64,000 nucleotides of DNA, taken from Pisolithus tinctorius. Taxonomy: Eukaryota > Basidiomycota > Agaricomycetes > Boletales > Pisolithaceae. The translations under genes were made by a program, and so were the position numbers. Location of the stretch: positions 1,922,001 through 1,986,000 of the forward strand of contig JANFAH010000002.1 of the NCBI GenBank assembly GCA_024663395.1. The letters run 5' to 3'. Shown here piece after piece: positions 23,701 to 34,283 of this stretch (the stretch's first letter is position 1; the number at the start of each line of letters is the position of its first letter). The notes under the pieces were generated by a model, which had not been told where the DNA came from, ran no database searches, and worked only from the letters and a program-made list of their open reading frames with translations.

Positions 23701-24516
23701 CTGTATGGTGAATCTGCTGAGAAAGCGCTTGGGCGTCTCCTGGGCGAAATCATTTCGCAGTCTGGGGATGTCTCAGTTCTGGATTGGGTTGGGGAGGTGT
23801 CACCATTTCATAGCTGTTTCCCTGCTCACATCACCTCATACCAAATGCTACCGTTACCTCCAGCCCAACCTAACGCAGATGAACAATCATTGACAATGAG
23901 TTCGCAGTCTATGTTACCATTCGGAGTACTGCAATGGCTGCGTGGCTCACTCACTACGTCGCACTTCCCTCAGTTTCTCAGCCGACCCCAAACACCGTCA
24001 GGCACTGCCCAGCGTTTTCCGACGATCCCGCTGCACACTCCGGATTCATACACACCACGTGACGTGTACGACTTCCACTCGCTCACTAGGGTGCCCCTTC
24101 CACGTTTTCTCAATCCCCGTCTCATATTGCCATGTATTACGCATTGTGTCACAGTGGTTCATCTGAGAGGGTCAGATCCATCGGCACTGATTTACATGTA
24201 TAACATCCAGGCATCCGGTCTGAGGCCACTTGAGATCACACTGCCAAACAAGCTAGAAGATGAAATGCGGTCGCAAGGTTCTCTGCAACTTGTTCGCCCT
24301 TGGCACTCGAAATTACCTGGTTCATCTACCGAACTAGATTCCGTGACTGAAGAACAGCTGCTCTCTACACTTGAGGGGCCATTTAACGCTCTTCTGTTGA
24401 GTCAACTACCTCATGACGAGCACAAAAGGATCGCATCTTTTATTCACATTACTGCTCAGCCCATAGATCGGGCCAGCATTCTGAAAAGCAAAATTCGGAT
24501 ATTCAATATTGTCTAG
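20752..24516 (+). CDS. TPR-HET protein 2 (1254 aa), paralogue of protein 1
   Basis: Uninterrupted 1254-codon frame, same start (MASTDDVSRKR) and same C-terminus (RIFNIV) as protein 1. Residues about 40-490 hold 10 TPR-like units of 45 residues; the HET domain lies at about 783-985 with all the motifs of protein 1. The length difference of 135 residues equals three units. Unit sequences differ in pattern (ends NKRF, NARF or SARF instead of KCRF or KSRF), so the arrays have been homogenised separately within each gene. The HET halves are almost identical: I count about five base differences between 8490-9090 and the matching stretch. Likely a self/non-self recognition or cell-death factor, by family. 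No sign of decay. Confidence 0.92.
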   Translation: MASTDDVSRKRENLACCPPGDDGRYDALFDLAYALHQRYEKERKIDDLNEAINLHRAALELRPVEDETGDRSTSLHNLALCLSKRYNKQGAVDDLEEAISLGRAALELRPPGRPGRGIALHNLGVYLNNRFNNQAAICDLDEAISFGRAALELHPPGHSERDFTLHQLATYLNKRFNKQATIGDLNEAISLSCAELELRRPGHPNRDFTLHQLAFYLSARFKKQAAIGDLDEAISLSRAELELCPPGHPDHDSTLHNLTSYLNKRFEKQAAICNVDEAILLSCAELELCPPGHPKRDSTLHDLAFYLNARFEKQAAICDVDEAISLSRAELELRRPGHPNRDFTLHQLAFYLSARFEKQAAIGGLDEAISLSRAELELRRPGHPNCHSTLHNLAFYLNARFEKQAAIGDLEEAISLSHAELELCPPGHPDHDSTLHTLASYLNKRFDKQAAICDLEEAILLRRAALELHPLGHPDRGKYLYELARDLWTKFQKQVDMPGLHGANSLHQAASVVRPTSTADLASSLLKFSLHLWDRFQKEAAMTDLDSTICGVACALELWLPRDSHHEGAWFQRPAQGTNSDEPAVLRRETDNLGALVNYFVRHRSGSQHPIVGLNEAITLCQYVLQSRPTDHPGHASSLHDLAQCLAHRFRQQPAAADLDEAIALEQEALELLPPEDPGYEASRRCLTACLQMKSNPQAAMVSSDASSITLFDVKQVIRNVAFETLKTTPTRLLYTPTGILCSRDMQVSHFMNSQRCKRLVSLCTTRSRDQQMDLIRTDVPKHFQYATLSHRWDEDAEPSLRDIEGRPIYGMSAKGGFGKLQAFCRVALEWGYLWAWSDTCCIDKHSSAEVQETIGSMFAWYRQSALTIIYLADVSDTGSFECSEWFKRGWTLQELLAPKRILFYTQNWSLYKNLASLNHKTDVAVLEELMMATGIESRFLSDFYPGMDDARSRLQWSSLRRTTRPEDIAYSLFGIFNLHLPVLYGESAEKALGRLLGEIISQSGDVSVLDWVGEVSPFHSCFPAHITSYQMLPLPPAQPNADEQSLTMSSQSMLPFGVLQWLRGSLTTSHFPQFLSRPQTPSGTAQRFPTIPLHTPDSYTPRDVYDFHSLTRVPLPRFLNPRLILPCITHCVTVVHLRGSDPSALIYMYNIQASGLRPLEITLPNKLEDEMRSQGSLQLVRPWHSKLPGSSTELDSVTEEQLLSTLEGPFNALLLSQLPHDEHKRIASFIHITAQPIDRASILKSKIRIFNIV
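20869..22225 (+). repeat. 10-unit 135-bp coding minisatellite (TPR array 2)
   Basis: Ten units, with AACAGGCTGC recurring every 135 bp. Higher-order repetition is visible: units ending SARF, NKRF and NARF recur in a repeating pattern, suggesting duplication of blocks of several units. Confidence 0.9.
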
Positions 24517-25400
24517 ATAGCCATGGCATTATGATATCTGGTATCGACATCCACTTTGTCCCGCTGTTTACTTTTTGTTTTCCTTCGTCCGAATATTTTG
24601 TAGGAGTGCATGCATATACATGTCCAGTGAACCCCAGTCTGACTGGTCGCATTCGCGTCATCGTTGGCCGGATTGGCGGGCAGACCTGTAACTGACGGCC
24701 TAACGGCAATGGCTACGGAGTACACGAATTTTGCATTGTAATTAATGAAAATTGCAGGTGGACCCATAAATACATGCGAACCGAATGCTGTATAATGGGC
24801 CCTTTTTGACCATTGCAGCGCAAGTTGGCAATGACACAAGTAACGAAGGCGATTTAGATTCATCATGTAAGTAAATATCTTCGTTGCCTACCACTGGGGC
24901 GAATCTCAACTTGGGAGCATACTATTCTTTGGATTAGTATACATGCATGTTGCATTGCTCGTGATATTCATCTGCAGTGCAAGACTTCAGGAGAGGCCGA
25001 GTACATTTGAGACTGCCCTGCGATGGTGTGCTGTCGTTGAAATTTTGAAAGGCCACATTGTGAGCTAGGCATCCAATTCACCAGATTTATGTTTGCATGT
25101 ACTCCTCCATATGACGAGACGGAGAGGAAAAAACAGGCAAGTGGAAGGCCATGTTTGCACAAGGAAAACGTGCATTCCAGTATCGATCAAAGTGCGAGAC
25201 CAAGGTACATGAAGTAACGCATGAAACGGAGTGATCAAGTGGGTGTCAATACCAGATCAGCGTGCGCGCCCGGCTTGTACATGTGTGAAAATATAATCAA
25301 AGTATAGATATGCACAAAATGAAAACAGGAAACAACACATAAGAACGAAATAACATACCAAAGCCCTCCGGGTGCCCCTGGACCCATTCGGACAAGCACG
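24517..25400 (+). repeat. Downstream flank of the segmental duplication, copy 2
   Basis: Matches 9683-10729. Near the end (about 25395) it carries a single AAGCAC where copy 1 has the TIR element, so it serves as an approximate empty site. Confidence 0.75.
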
Positions 25401-25552
25401 TGATGTCTACTTTATCGCATTTTATAAATTCAGTGCAGGATGGGGACACTTCTAAATTACAAAGTCAACATGGAAGCAAGTGGAAGGATGTCTGAGTGAA
25501 ATTTAAAACTCGATATGGAAGTAAGTGAGGAATGTCTGTCGGGTGAAGAAAG

Positions 25553-26584
25553 TCAGTCTAAGCGTTGCACGGGTTGGGGATTTCTAGGTGTGGTGGAAGA
25601 TGACAGAGCTGTGGAGGGGCATGAGATGTTGCTATAGGATGGGGTAATAATGGCATACGAGTTTTGGTCGATGATGTGGAGGATGGGAGGAATGCATAGT
25701 GACGTAGATCCACAGACCTGCCCTCCAAGTGTCCAGATGGCATCGACGATTCCCAAGTGATAGAAGGTGGCTACGGGTTGGGCATGACGACGGGGAACAC
25801 TCGCGAAGTCGAGTGATAACCATCCATGGTCGTTTAGGGAGCATACATGTGATCTGCAAGCGAACAGGGGATGATGGGTCTCTTCGCAGGCAATGAAATG
25901 AAAGCCGCAGGACTTGTATTTAAGGAGAGCATGGATGTGACTTGGAGAGAAGGTACGTTCGTGAAGGCTGGCAGTGTTGATCATGGCGCGGTGGCGTAGG
26001 GTTAGCGAGGGGTAGGCGCAGAATAGGGAGTTGGCAGTGAAGAAATTCATGACAGCAGTTGAATGGAATTGAAAAATGGGAGAGAGAGCTGATGTAGTTT
26101 TGGAGATGATGACGTCGATGAGTCTTTGACCGTTTCCGAAGGTGGTGACTGTAAAGATGGTGGAGGGGGAGTAGTCACTGTCATCGGTGTTGTGCTCGCA
26201 AACAATGTTGTAGTTATGTTTATTGAGGAGGTTGTAGAGTTGCATGTGGTTGTTCTGAGAGACGTATATGTCGAGGTCTGAGGTTGCCCAGTTGCATGCA
26301 TTGGCAGGGAGTACCATACGAAGCGCTGCGGATCCAGATACAATGGCATTGCATGCCAAAAGTATGTTGGTAGTCACTTCAGGGTTAGGGAAGAAAGGGC
26401 TGCACGTAGTTCGCAGACGGTGTTGTAGATACCACCTGATGTGTTTAGCATTGGTGGTTGACATTGCAGCAAAGCTGAGTAAGTCTCTGATATCGCAATG
26501 CTCGAGCACGAGTTGTAAGAGGTCAACGTGGGTGAAGAGAGGGAATTCGCATGTTGGAGGGGCAGCGGTCAACATGTCGAACAC
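25553..26584 (-). CDS. F-box-like / nucleotidyltransferase-fold protein (343 aa)
   Basis: Minus-strand frame of 343 codons. Residues about 15-55 (LLQLVLEHCDIRDLLSFAAM) resemble an F-box. They are followed by GSAALRMVL and, about 20 residues on, SDLDIYV: the GS...DxD signature of the nucleotidyltransferase fold. A downstream conserved block (FHSTAVMNFFTANSLFCAYPSLT) matches my memory of a large agaricomycete protein family. No biochemical role is established and catalytic activity is uncertain. The next genes toward the Helitron are on the same strand, so it may be Helitron cargo, but no Helitron terminus was found to prove this. No in-frame stops. Confidence 0.6.
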   Translation of the reverse strand: MFDMLTAAPPTCEFPLFTHVDLLQLVLEHCDIRDLLSFAAMSTTNAKHIRWYLQHRLRTTCSPFFPNPEVTTNILLACNAIVSGSAALRMVLPANACNWATSDLDIYVSQNNHMQLYNLLNKHNYNIVCEHNTDDSDYSPSTIFTVTTFGNGQRLIDVIISKTTSALSPIFQFHSTAVMNFFTANSLFCAYPSLTLRHRAMINTASLHERTFSPSHIHALLKYKSCGFHFIACEETHHPLFACRSHVCSLNDHGWLSLDFASVPRRHAQPVATFYHLGIVDAIWTLGGQVCGSTSLCIPPILHIIDQNSYAIITPSYSNISCPSTALSSSTTPRNPQPVQRLD

Positions 26585-26945
26585 CGTTGGGCAATATGTC
26601 TCTCGTGTTCATTTTATGTTGAGAATCTTGATGTCGTCATAGGCTGGTATAGGGGTCGGTGGGGTGGTCAGGGGTTGAGTAATGCTATTGAAAAGTAAAT
26701 TTGACAATCGAGAATCGACAATGTCACTTTCGGGGTTTTACAAATGTGTAGAAACGTCACATCGCAATATCAATCTAAAAGGGGAAAATGTCGGTCTAGA
26801 GTGGAAGTGCGCAGAAAGAAAGAAAGTGTCGTTGCAGAGAGGGTCCTATCCATACACTAATTGGTGTTAAATCTGTTGGAGTTGCTCGCCGTCTGAGGGA
26901 TGGCTTGGGATCAGATTGTTTAATCTGGGCTTAGATCAGATGCTA

Positions 26946-28885
26946 TTAAAGGGGGAGGAGGGAATTGAAATACAATGTGAGGGCATCTAGTATGGGATCT
27001 AAGTCATTTTCAGGCCAAATGTGGACAGGATGGCCATGGGAGCCAATGCGAATGAATAGATACGACGCTTGAGAATGCTGGTGTTGGTGACGACAATGAT
27101 CAAAAATGATGTGGAAGTGGTAGTCTTTTACATGGACATTGGTCTCACAGAGCGTACTGTTGATGGGGAAGACGTTGCTTTGTACTAAAATTTCAATGTC
27201 GTTATTGAGGCTTTTAAATGATACAATGTGTTGTCCACTGCTTTCATGCAGGAAGAGATAGAAGGCGAGAACTGATGTCATGAGGACTGATGGGGTTTGC
27301 GAGATTAACATCTCTGCTATATATTTATTGTCTATATCACGATTGAAAGACGGTGAGGTCAGCGCGGGTGATGATGAGGTAGCTGGGGATTTACCCTGAC
27401 GAAGATGACGACAGTGACATTATGGAGAGGTCGAGATGCGATTACAAATTTGGAAAGGAGGGAAATGATGTATGTTAAGGGGGGTGGAAGATTGTCTATG
27501 ACGGTGCAACGTTCGAGGCCATTGTCGAAAGACGGTCCATTGTAGAAACATAGAGTGAGAGAAACCAAAAAGTCAGTTAATGATGAAATGTGCACTAGGA
27601 ACTTTTAAATTGTGAGATCTGCGATTTCAACTCCACTTTCATTGCTCTGTTCTGGATCAAGGTAATACAGATCTTGAAGGAGGTAAACGGCCTCAAGTTC
27701 GAATTGTGCTTTGGAAATGCTCCAACGTCCGTTCTCATCCTTTTGATGATAACAATTAAGATGCATTTCTAGCAAGACAAGTGCGCATTTTTGGAGGTAG
27801 GAAATGTCGAGTTTGGTCATCATACATTTGCTTTTAAGTATTTCACGAGCGTCATAAATTGAGCTGAAAAGAACGGGCTGGGATCGGGATGAAAAAGGGT
27901 TGGGGGTTATTTGTTAATAGACATATGGCACCACCATTCTTTGGGCTCTGCCAGCAGACAGTACGGAGAAGGCCATGGTCATGTTCATTTATAGCTGTTC
28001 ACAGTGACGACAAATGTTAAGGTTTGTTCAAATTTAGATGGGGGAGAACGAATGTAGTTTTGGGGAAGAGAATTCCGACAGTAATCGGTTTGCATATTGC
28101 CTGAGCTTTGATGACAGTGAAAGGATTGTGATAGAGCACTGACTGTCCAGTGCACCGTTTTTCATGAACCACGTGCTGGTGATATGTCCGAGAAGCCAAA
28201 TGTTGATGGGTTCGTTTGTGCTCGGATTGCAGAGCACTTTGCTGCGGTCTTCATAGGGGTCCGTCGTCCCCCAGGTTGTGGTGGGTAAGATGTGTCTGAG
28301 CCCAAAGGTGTTGGCATCACTGTTGCAATATGTGGAGAGTATTTTGATGTGGCTTAATGTATTGAAAGGGGGGCATTGTTGGAAATCATTAGTAGGCGAT
28401 GGTTGGGGGCATCTGTAGACACTTACTTTAGCAATGGCTCTGGACAGGTAGATACGTGATCGTGGTCAAAGTGACAAGGTTCAGGGGCAGGGCCTAACAT
28501 GCCGATGGTCCCTGTGATTGTTGTCGAAGCGTGAAGAGCATTGTCAGAAGACAAATCTTGCGAGGGGGCAGCAGTGTCCTGTGATTGGGAGGCGGCAGAT
28601 TGGTGGGACATGGGCCCATCAGTAGTAATAGAGGTGCTTGTGCTTGGGAGGGTGCCTGTCGAGGGCATGGATGTAGGGTCAGGTTCCTCACTTGAGGGAG
28701 GCTCGCCAGGGACAGGATGGGAGGCGATGGATGTTGTAGTACTTACAGTAGTTGGCGATTCAGTCTGGGGAGCAGCTGGCTCATCAGACATTGAGGCCGG
28801 AGTAGCCAGAGAGGTGGCAGCTGTTCGCATTCGTTTGGGAGGGGATACATCTTTATTTTGAGAGGCGTCACGTTTAGGACCCATC
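26946..28885 (-). CDS. Probable multi-exon hypothetical gene
   Basis: A likely first exon (ATG at 28885: MGPKRDASQNKD..., Ser/Pro/Thr-rich) ends near 28427 at a GTAAGT donor. A branch-like TACTAAT about 25 nt later is followed by the acceptor CATTAAG, and the next exon reads HIKILSTYCNSDANTFGLRH through to about 28035. Further coding-like blocks lie at 27823-27605 (YLQKCALVLLEMHLNCYHQ) and 27311-26946 (DYHFHIIFDHC, then WPENDLDPILDALTLYF). Junctions after the second exon are unresolved, so the coordinates are an envelope. The C-terminal block looks like a conserved agaricomycete family of unknown function. Could be two genes. Confidence 0.4.
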
Positions 28886-29390
28886 GTGGAGGATGACGGG
28901 AGGGAGTGTAAGGTAGGAATGCTTACGAGGACCACGCTCTCTCCCCAGAAAAGAATCATTGGGGACGGTAGACATTGGGGAGACGGTGAACCTGTGGAAG
29001 AAGAATTTTCACGTTGGTCCGGTGATCATATAGGGTGGAGGTGGATGCAGACGTTCACTGTGATTCAAGAAAATGTGTTAAGAATAGTATGTTATAATAA
29101 TCATTACAGCAAAAACAAATATCATGATTCTATGCCAATCGTAGTGATTCGAGAAAATGTGTGAAGGATAGTATGTTATGGTGATCATTATAGCAAAGAT
29201 GAACTCTATGATTCTAAGTGGTCTTTAATGTTTACACGGCAAGACGTAATGTAATGTGGAGAATTTGTTAGGTTACAAGGGTGGTGAAGTTGCCTGGAAT
29301 GTTGTGGAACGGTGGCTGATCAACTGTGAAGTCGACGCGGAATTCAGCTCGCACATAGTTGGTTCTGATGGGCGGACATCCGGGACCTCT

Positions 29391-30466
29391 TTAGTAGATT
29401 GGTTGGTTCGCATGCATCTGATCTCTTTTGGGGTGGATGTCGCTATTGGAGTTCTGGTAGGCTGTGGTGACACTGTTAATAATTCGTCTTAAGTTGGACT
29501 GAGGGTTACAAGCCTGTGAAGGACTGGCGGACTGCAGGCACAGGATTTGTTTGCATGTCAAGAAGACATGTAAGTGGGTCCGGGTGGCATGAGTTTGAAT
29601 AATGATGAGATCAAATTCTGTGTCAATCTCGACGAAATCACTGCGGGATAGCAGAACTTCATGAATCGCTGTTATGCTTCCATCCCCTTGCATTTCTAGA
29701 ATCTCGAGTGGCCTGTTCCATTCCCAAGGGGGCTCCAGAAGGCTTGGAATGTGAACATTTTGAGCTGTGGCATTCTGGGTAACGTGCTGTGCCTGAGATT
29801 CTTCCAAATCTGACAGGTGCTTGGGCATAATTTCAGTGTTTTGAAATGAAAGTGGAGCAAAAGACGAAGACGGGAATACCTTGGTAAAGACCTTTCTTTG
29901 CATATGTAGGTGGTGTTGAAATTGAATGGATGGGAGTGGTATTTTTAGAATGCGGCTGGCAAAGGTTGCTGCTAGATTCAAGTGTTCAACTTGATTCCGC
30001 CACACAGCCATGTTACCCATGCTGCTGATTGATAGGCTTTGAACAGCGTACACTGCCCTCGCACAGTCACTGTGAGTGTGGTCAACATTAGTGATGAGGG
30101 GAATGTTTTGAATGCTGACCCGTTCCAATTTCCGAAATCACCAATGCAAAATTTGTCGAGGAATCTGTAGATGCGTACAGACACCGGGAACAACACGTTA
30201 CAGGGTTCGGGAATGGGTAAGGTTTTGTAGACAAGCATGTGAGAGTGTCTACGGTCGGGAGTGCTGGGATGTTGGGCAATAGTTGCCCATTCGATCATTT
30301 GGGAAAGGGAGCTGGGGAAATGTTCCCACAGCTGGAGCTCATGATTGGGCATGCGGTTTTGGATGATAGTCTGCAAATCGCCTGTCCATAGGTCGGTGCT
30401 GAGTAAGTGACCTGGAGATGGTAAGAAAGACATGGGGGGAATGGGGTATGTAGATTGTGTGAGCAC
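29391..30466 (-). CDS. Hypothetical protein, probably two exons
   Basis: Minus-strand frames 30466-29978 (162 codons) and 30128-29391 (245 codons) overlap in different phases. Both look protein-like (LVYKTLPIPEPCNVLFPVSV in the first; EIDTEFDLIIIQTHATRTHL in the second). A short intron or a frameshift around 30060-30150 would join them. The gene starts about 100 bp after the Helitron helicase C-terminus and on the same strand, so it may be a Helitron passenger. Family not recognised. Confidence 0.4.
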
Positions 30467-30559
30467 TTGATTTTAAATCAGCGGTCGTCTTTTATGCTGA
30501 GTAAAGGAAATTCGAGATACTGGATGCGCCTAGGTGTGTAAAAGTTGATGTGATGTAGG

Positions 30560-31111
30560 CAACGATGTCAGAGCAGGGTTGAGTCACCGTCTGTGTCAGG
30601 AATAGCAGGAGATACATCGATCTGTGACGAAGTACATGTTGATGTCACTGTTATGGAGAGATGGTGTTTGGTGAAGGTCACAGTTGTGGCGGTATTGAGG
30701 TTTGCTAGGCGTTGTAACTTGTCACGAAGATCGTGTTGCAAATAGCCAAGGGTTCAGTGAGTGGAGAAGGGCTGTAAGATTGCAAGGTTGGAAAGGGAAT
30801 GGGCATGGGATAACATGACATATGCATGTTGCACCCCTCTTGCACTAGCCAAATTGACGATAACTTTGTCGAGGGTAGTGCCTTGTGCCCTGTAGTCATT
30901 TAAAGCCCACCCTGGCACTACGGGAACCTGGCAGTGGGTGATTTGAAATCTTCCCGCATGCTCGGTAATGTAAGGGAACGAACATGTTTGAGGAAAGACA
31001 GCAACAATATGTGCATCTTCTCCCAGCAATTGTAATGTAGACACTGGTACAGAAACGTAAACACACCTGAGGACACGTTTGCCATTCACTGCAAAGCATA
31101 TGATGTCCTGT
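30560..31111 (-). pseudogene. Helitron helicase, C-terminal piece
   Basis: Minus strand: DIICFAVNGKRVLRCVYVSV, then GWALNDYRAQGTTLDKVIVN, the C-terminal motifs of Pif1-type Helitron helicases. An in-frame TGA at 30754-30756 is followed by LRDKLQRLANLN in the same frame, the usual tail of these proteins. The piece continues the reading frame broken at 41666; the Gypsy element 31112-41665 lies between. Confidence 0.85.
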
Positions 31112-32130
31112 TGTGGGACACTACCTCTAGGTAGTGTGCGAATAGGGGAAAGCTGTAGGGAAAATCCCTAGGCTCGACCCAAGGGGTGCTGAGTAGGAAG
31201 GAGATGTAGAACACGATGGTAGAGTTGGTCAAAGAGTTGAATGTGAGTCACAGAATTTAATTCTGCAGAGTCGAAGGTAGGGACAGACTTGCTTTTGAAA
31301 TTCCGGACGACAATCTTGTACCAAGGAGGTAACTCCGAGACGAATTAAGTGCATGGGAGAGGCAAACGAGTACTAGCAGAACAAGGACACAAAGACACAG
31401 TAGACACAGTAGATGCAAAGACACAGATACACAGCAGACACAGAGGATGCAAAGACTCTTTGAACTCTTCAGACTCGCAGAAGACACAGAATGTGGGTCC
31501 TAAAAAGATTATTCTCATTTCATTGCTGAGGCAGAATTATATAGTACATGGTTAGTAAGGTACTGATCGGAGAAATGTGGGGCGGGAGAAGCAAAACTCC
31601 GAAAAATAAAGGGGATGACATGTCAGACGTCAAAGCCATACAGCAACGTGTGAAAACAAACTGTAAGGTAGTAACTGAGAAAGACAACAGGAAAGACAGG
31701 TATCTTCTGACAGGACGAGTGTACACTGTACCATAGAGTGGAATGCGAAGGGTAGAGGCTGTAGGTAGAAAGGGGTTCTCACATTGTGGAGAAAGGTTCA
31801 TGGGAAAGGAACAAGAGGGGTGACTGGAGTTTTTACTGATGATCTACATGGCTTCCCGGCTACGTGGCAAAGTGAGGGTTGAGGCGACATGACTGCAGAA
31901 TTCTGGATAGACAAATGTTGGGTTGACGTTGACACAGAATTTCGGGATGATGACTGATGTGCGTTACTGATGGATAGGGAAGCTCCAAAGGTTCGACGGG
32001 CAAGGCAGCGCACGAGGCAGATGCACGAGGCAGATGGGATAATTCCGAAGATGACAGACATGGATGGTAATGGTGGAATTTTGGTGTTGGCATCCCTATT
32101 TCAGCCACAGGGAGTATACTACTCCCTACA
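31112..32130 (-). repeat. 3' LTR of Gypsy element
   Basis: Pairs with 40647-41665. Differences I inspected are nearly all transitions, many at CpG. Contains a GACACAGTA-rich simple repeat near 31385-31450. Confidence 0.92.
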
Positions 32131-32400
32131 CCTCCCAGGGTCTTCGAATGCTGACTGTCCTTGGTCAGAGGTCATCGAGTCACAACAGAAGGGCAGTGGA
32201 GATTCAGATGGTGACGTAACAAAGAAGGCTTGTGTTCGGCCACATGGCTTGTGTGAACAAAAAAAAAACTCTGCACCCAGATAATGTGTCAGCAGCAGCC
32301 CTTCAGAATTAAAAACTTGCCCAGAAACGTCTCATCGTCAGATTCACCCCTGCTACTCCAGCATCTCACTCTCAGACTCTCACAACTCTCAGCAACTACC

Positions 32401-33999
32401 ATGCAAGCTTACTCCATCAACGACGCACACCCCGTGTTCAGCATGAGGGACCAGGTGACCATGGTGCTCGCTGCAGCTCTAGGGCATTTTGGGACTTGAT
32501 TGAGGGGGTGCCACAGCCAGAGGAGAGGCTGGAGACCATCTATGTGTGGGTGGAGGACTGGGACAAGACATGGGTGAGCAACCTTCCACTACAGTGCATC
32601 ACGCATTGACAGAGATCCGCAGGCCAGCATTCACTCATGGTGGAAATACGTTGATGATAACGGGATTGCCATGCCAAAGGTTTGTGATGAGTGCATGCGC
32701 GACTACACCGAGGAATCTGCGATGTGCCAAAGCCTTTTAGTCCTGGGTGCTATCACCATCGCCAACCTCCATCACCCAGTGGAGCAGAGGCAGATCCACA
32801 TTGACGACATCTTTGAAGACTACCAGGAGAGGGTAGAGTTGAGGGTGCAGCTCGAGGCAGAGAGGTTGACAAGAGAACCTTCTATGCACATGCAGAGACA
32901 GGCAGCAACAGCAACTGGTGAAGGTCAAGGCTGCACGCCCAGTGACACTGAAGCAGGGGAGTCTTCAGGAGGGGCTGGACGACCAGTGAGGCGACAGACG
33001 GATAGCACAGGCAAGGGGAAGGGCAAGGAAAAGGTACGTCCTACCCTCCAGGAAACTCCAAGCATGATGGCTAATGTTCAGAAAAACTCCGCAGGCCACA
33101 GACGAAGTCGATGAGTTGGAGAACGACGAAGGCAAACACCCACCGAACCCTGACCCATCGAAAACTGGTGCTCCAGCAGCTGAAGCCGACCTTCGATGCA
33201 GGGAGTGCACGAAGGTAAATGCAGTGTGCAAAGGGCTACCTGGGGAGTTGTGCGAGCGATGCAGGCAGGCCAAGCGGAAATGTAGCCAGTCGCTCAGAGT
33301 GGGTAGGAAGGTGAGTACGAGCTGATCATGATGTGACGAATGAGGACACTGAACCGTAACACAGCGCAAGAATGCTGGTAGTGGAGAGATGGCTGCTGGG
33401 CCATCGCATAAACGGACTAAGTCAGTAATGGTAGTGACGACGACTGAAACTCCGGCAACAACTGGGCTGAAACTCTGGATCCCTGCTCACAAACCACCCC
33501 CCAGGCAAAACTCCGAGCCGACTCCTGGACACCCAACACCTCGTGCTAGTCCCCCATCGACCTCGAACATGCCTCCTCCTCCCACACCTCAACCTCCTCT
33601 CTTCCTTCCATCAGCAACCCCTGCACCTCGACCTCTCCCTGAGCTAACTCCGCCACCAATGGACAATCTGGGAGACCTTGGTGATGGTGGACTTTTTGGC
33701 AGACCGACAGGATTATTGGACGATCCTCCCACCCCTGTCATCATGCGCAGGATGAGTGTGAAGGTCCTCCAGTCGAAGAAACTCTGCAGGTCGCACACCC
33801 GAGTGAATTGACTACGTGTGAGACTCTTGCTGAGTGCATCTGACTGTTGGAGGGCAGGGCAGACGACGAGGAGTTTGAGTTGACCCAGATCCACCAAATG
33901 CTGGGGCTGTTGGCGACACGAGTAGAGCGACAGATTGGCACAGTTCAGGGGCGATGTGAGGAGCTGAAGAGGTTGAAGGATCAGCTCAAAGATATGTAG
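32401..33999 (+). pseudogene. Antisense spliced gene in Gypsy element with Zn2Cys6-like cluster
   Basis: On the strand opposite to gag-pol. Exons join cleanly across 32574-32622 (49 bp), 33034-33094 (61 bp) and 33311-33364 (54 bp), all GT-AG. The spliced peptide includes SIHSWWKYVDDNGIAMPKVC, a long acidic and Gln-rich segment, then CX2CX6CX7CX2CX6C (33190-33290), matching Gal4-type zinc clusters. A nuclear-signal-like KRTK and a Pro-rich stretch follow. Last comes a coiled-coil-like end, LATRVERQIGTVQGRCEELK, stopping at TAG 33997-33999. A one-base shift near 32485, an unresolved phase change near 33745 and a TGA near 33830 show decay. Zn2Cys6 proteins are fungal transcription factors; a role for this one is inference. 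Confidence 0.7.
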
Positions 34000-34145
34000 G
34001 TACATGTACAGTAGCATAAGTAGATTGCGGAAATCATTTGTTTTATTTTATTTTGTCAATCTTTCGGTATTTTGAACAGGATTATCACTAAGAAGGGAGC
34101 AGGGAAAGAGAACGAATCGACAAGAGACTGGAGATGAGCGGAAAT

Positions 34146-34184
34146 ATATATATATATATATATATTTTTTGGGGGGGGGACAGT
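34146..34184. repeat. AT microsatellite and poly-G tract
   Basis: A run of TA dinucleotides is followed by T and G tracts, between the pol end and the antisense gene end. Confidence 0.9.
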
Positions 34185-34283
34185 TTTGTTTCATATGAGA
34201 TGAAGGGGGTAACTATATAAGCGAAAGGAAAAGCGGAGAAAGAGAGGAAAGAAAAGAAAGAAAAAGATAGAGAGAAAGGTGTG

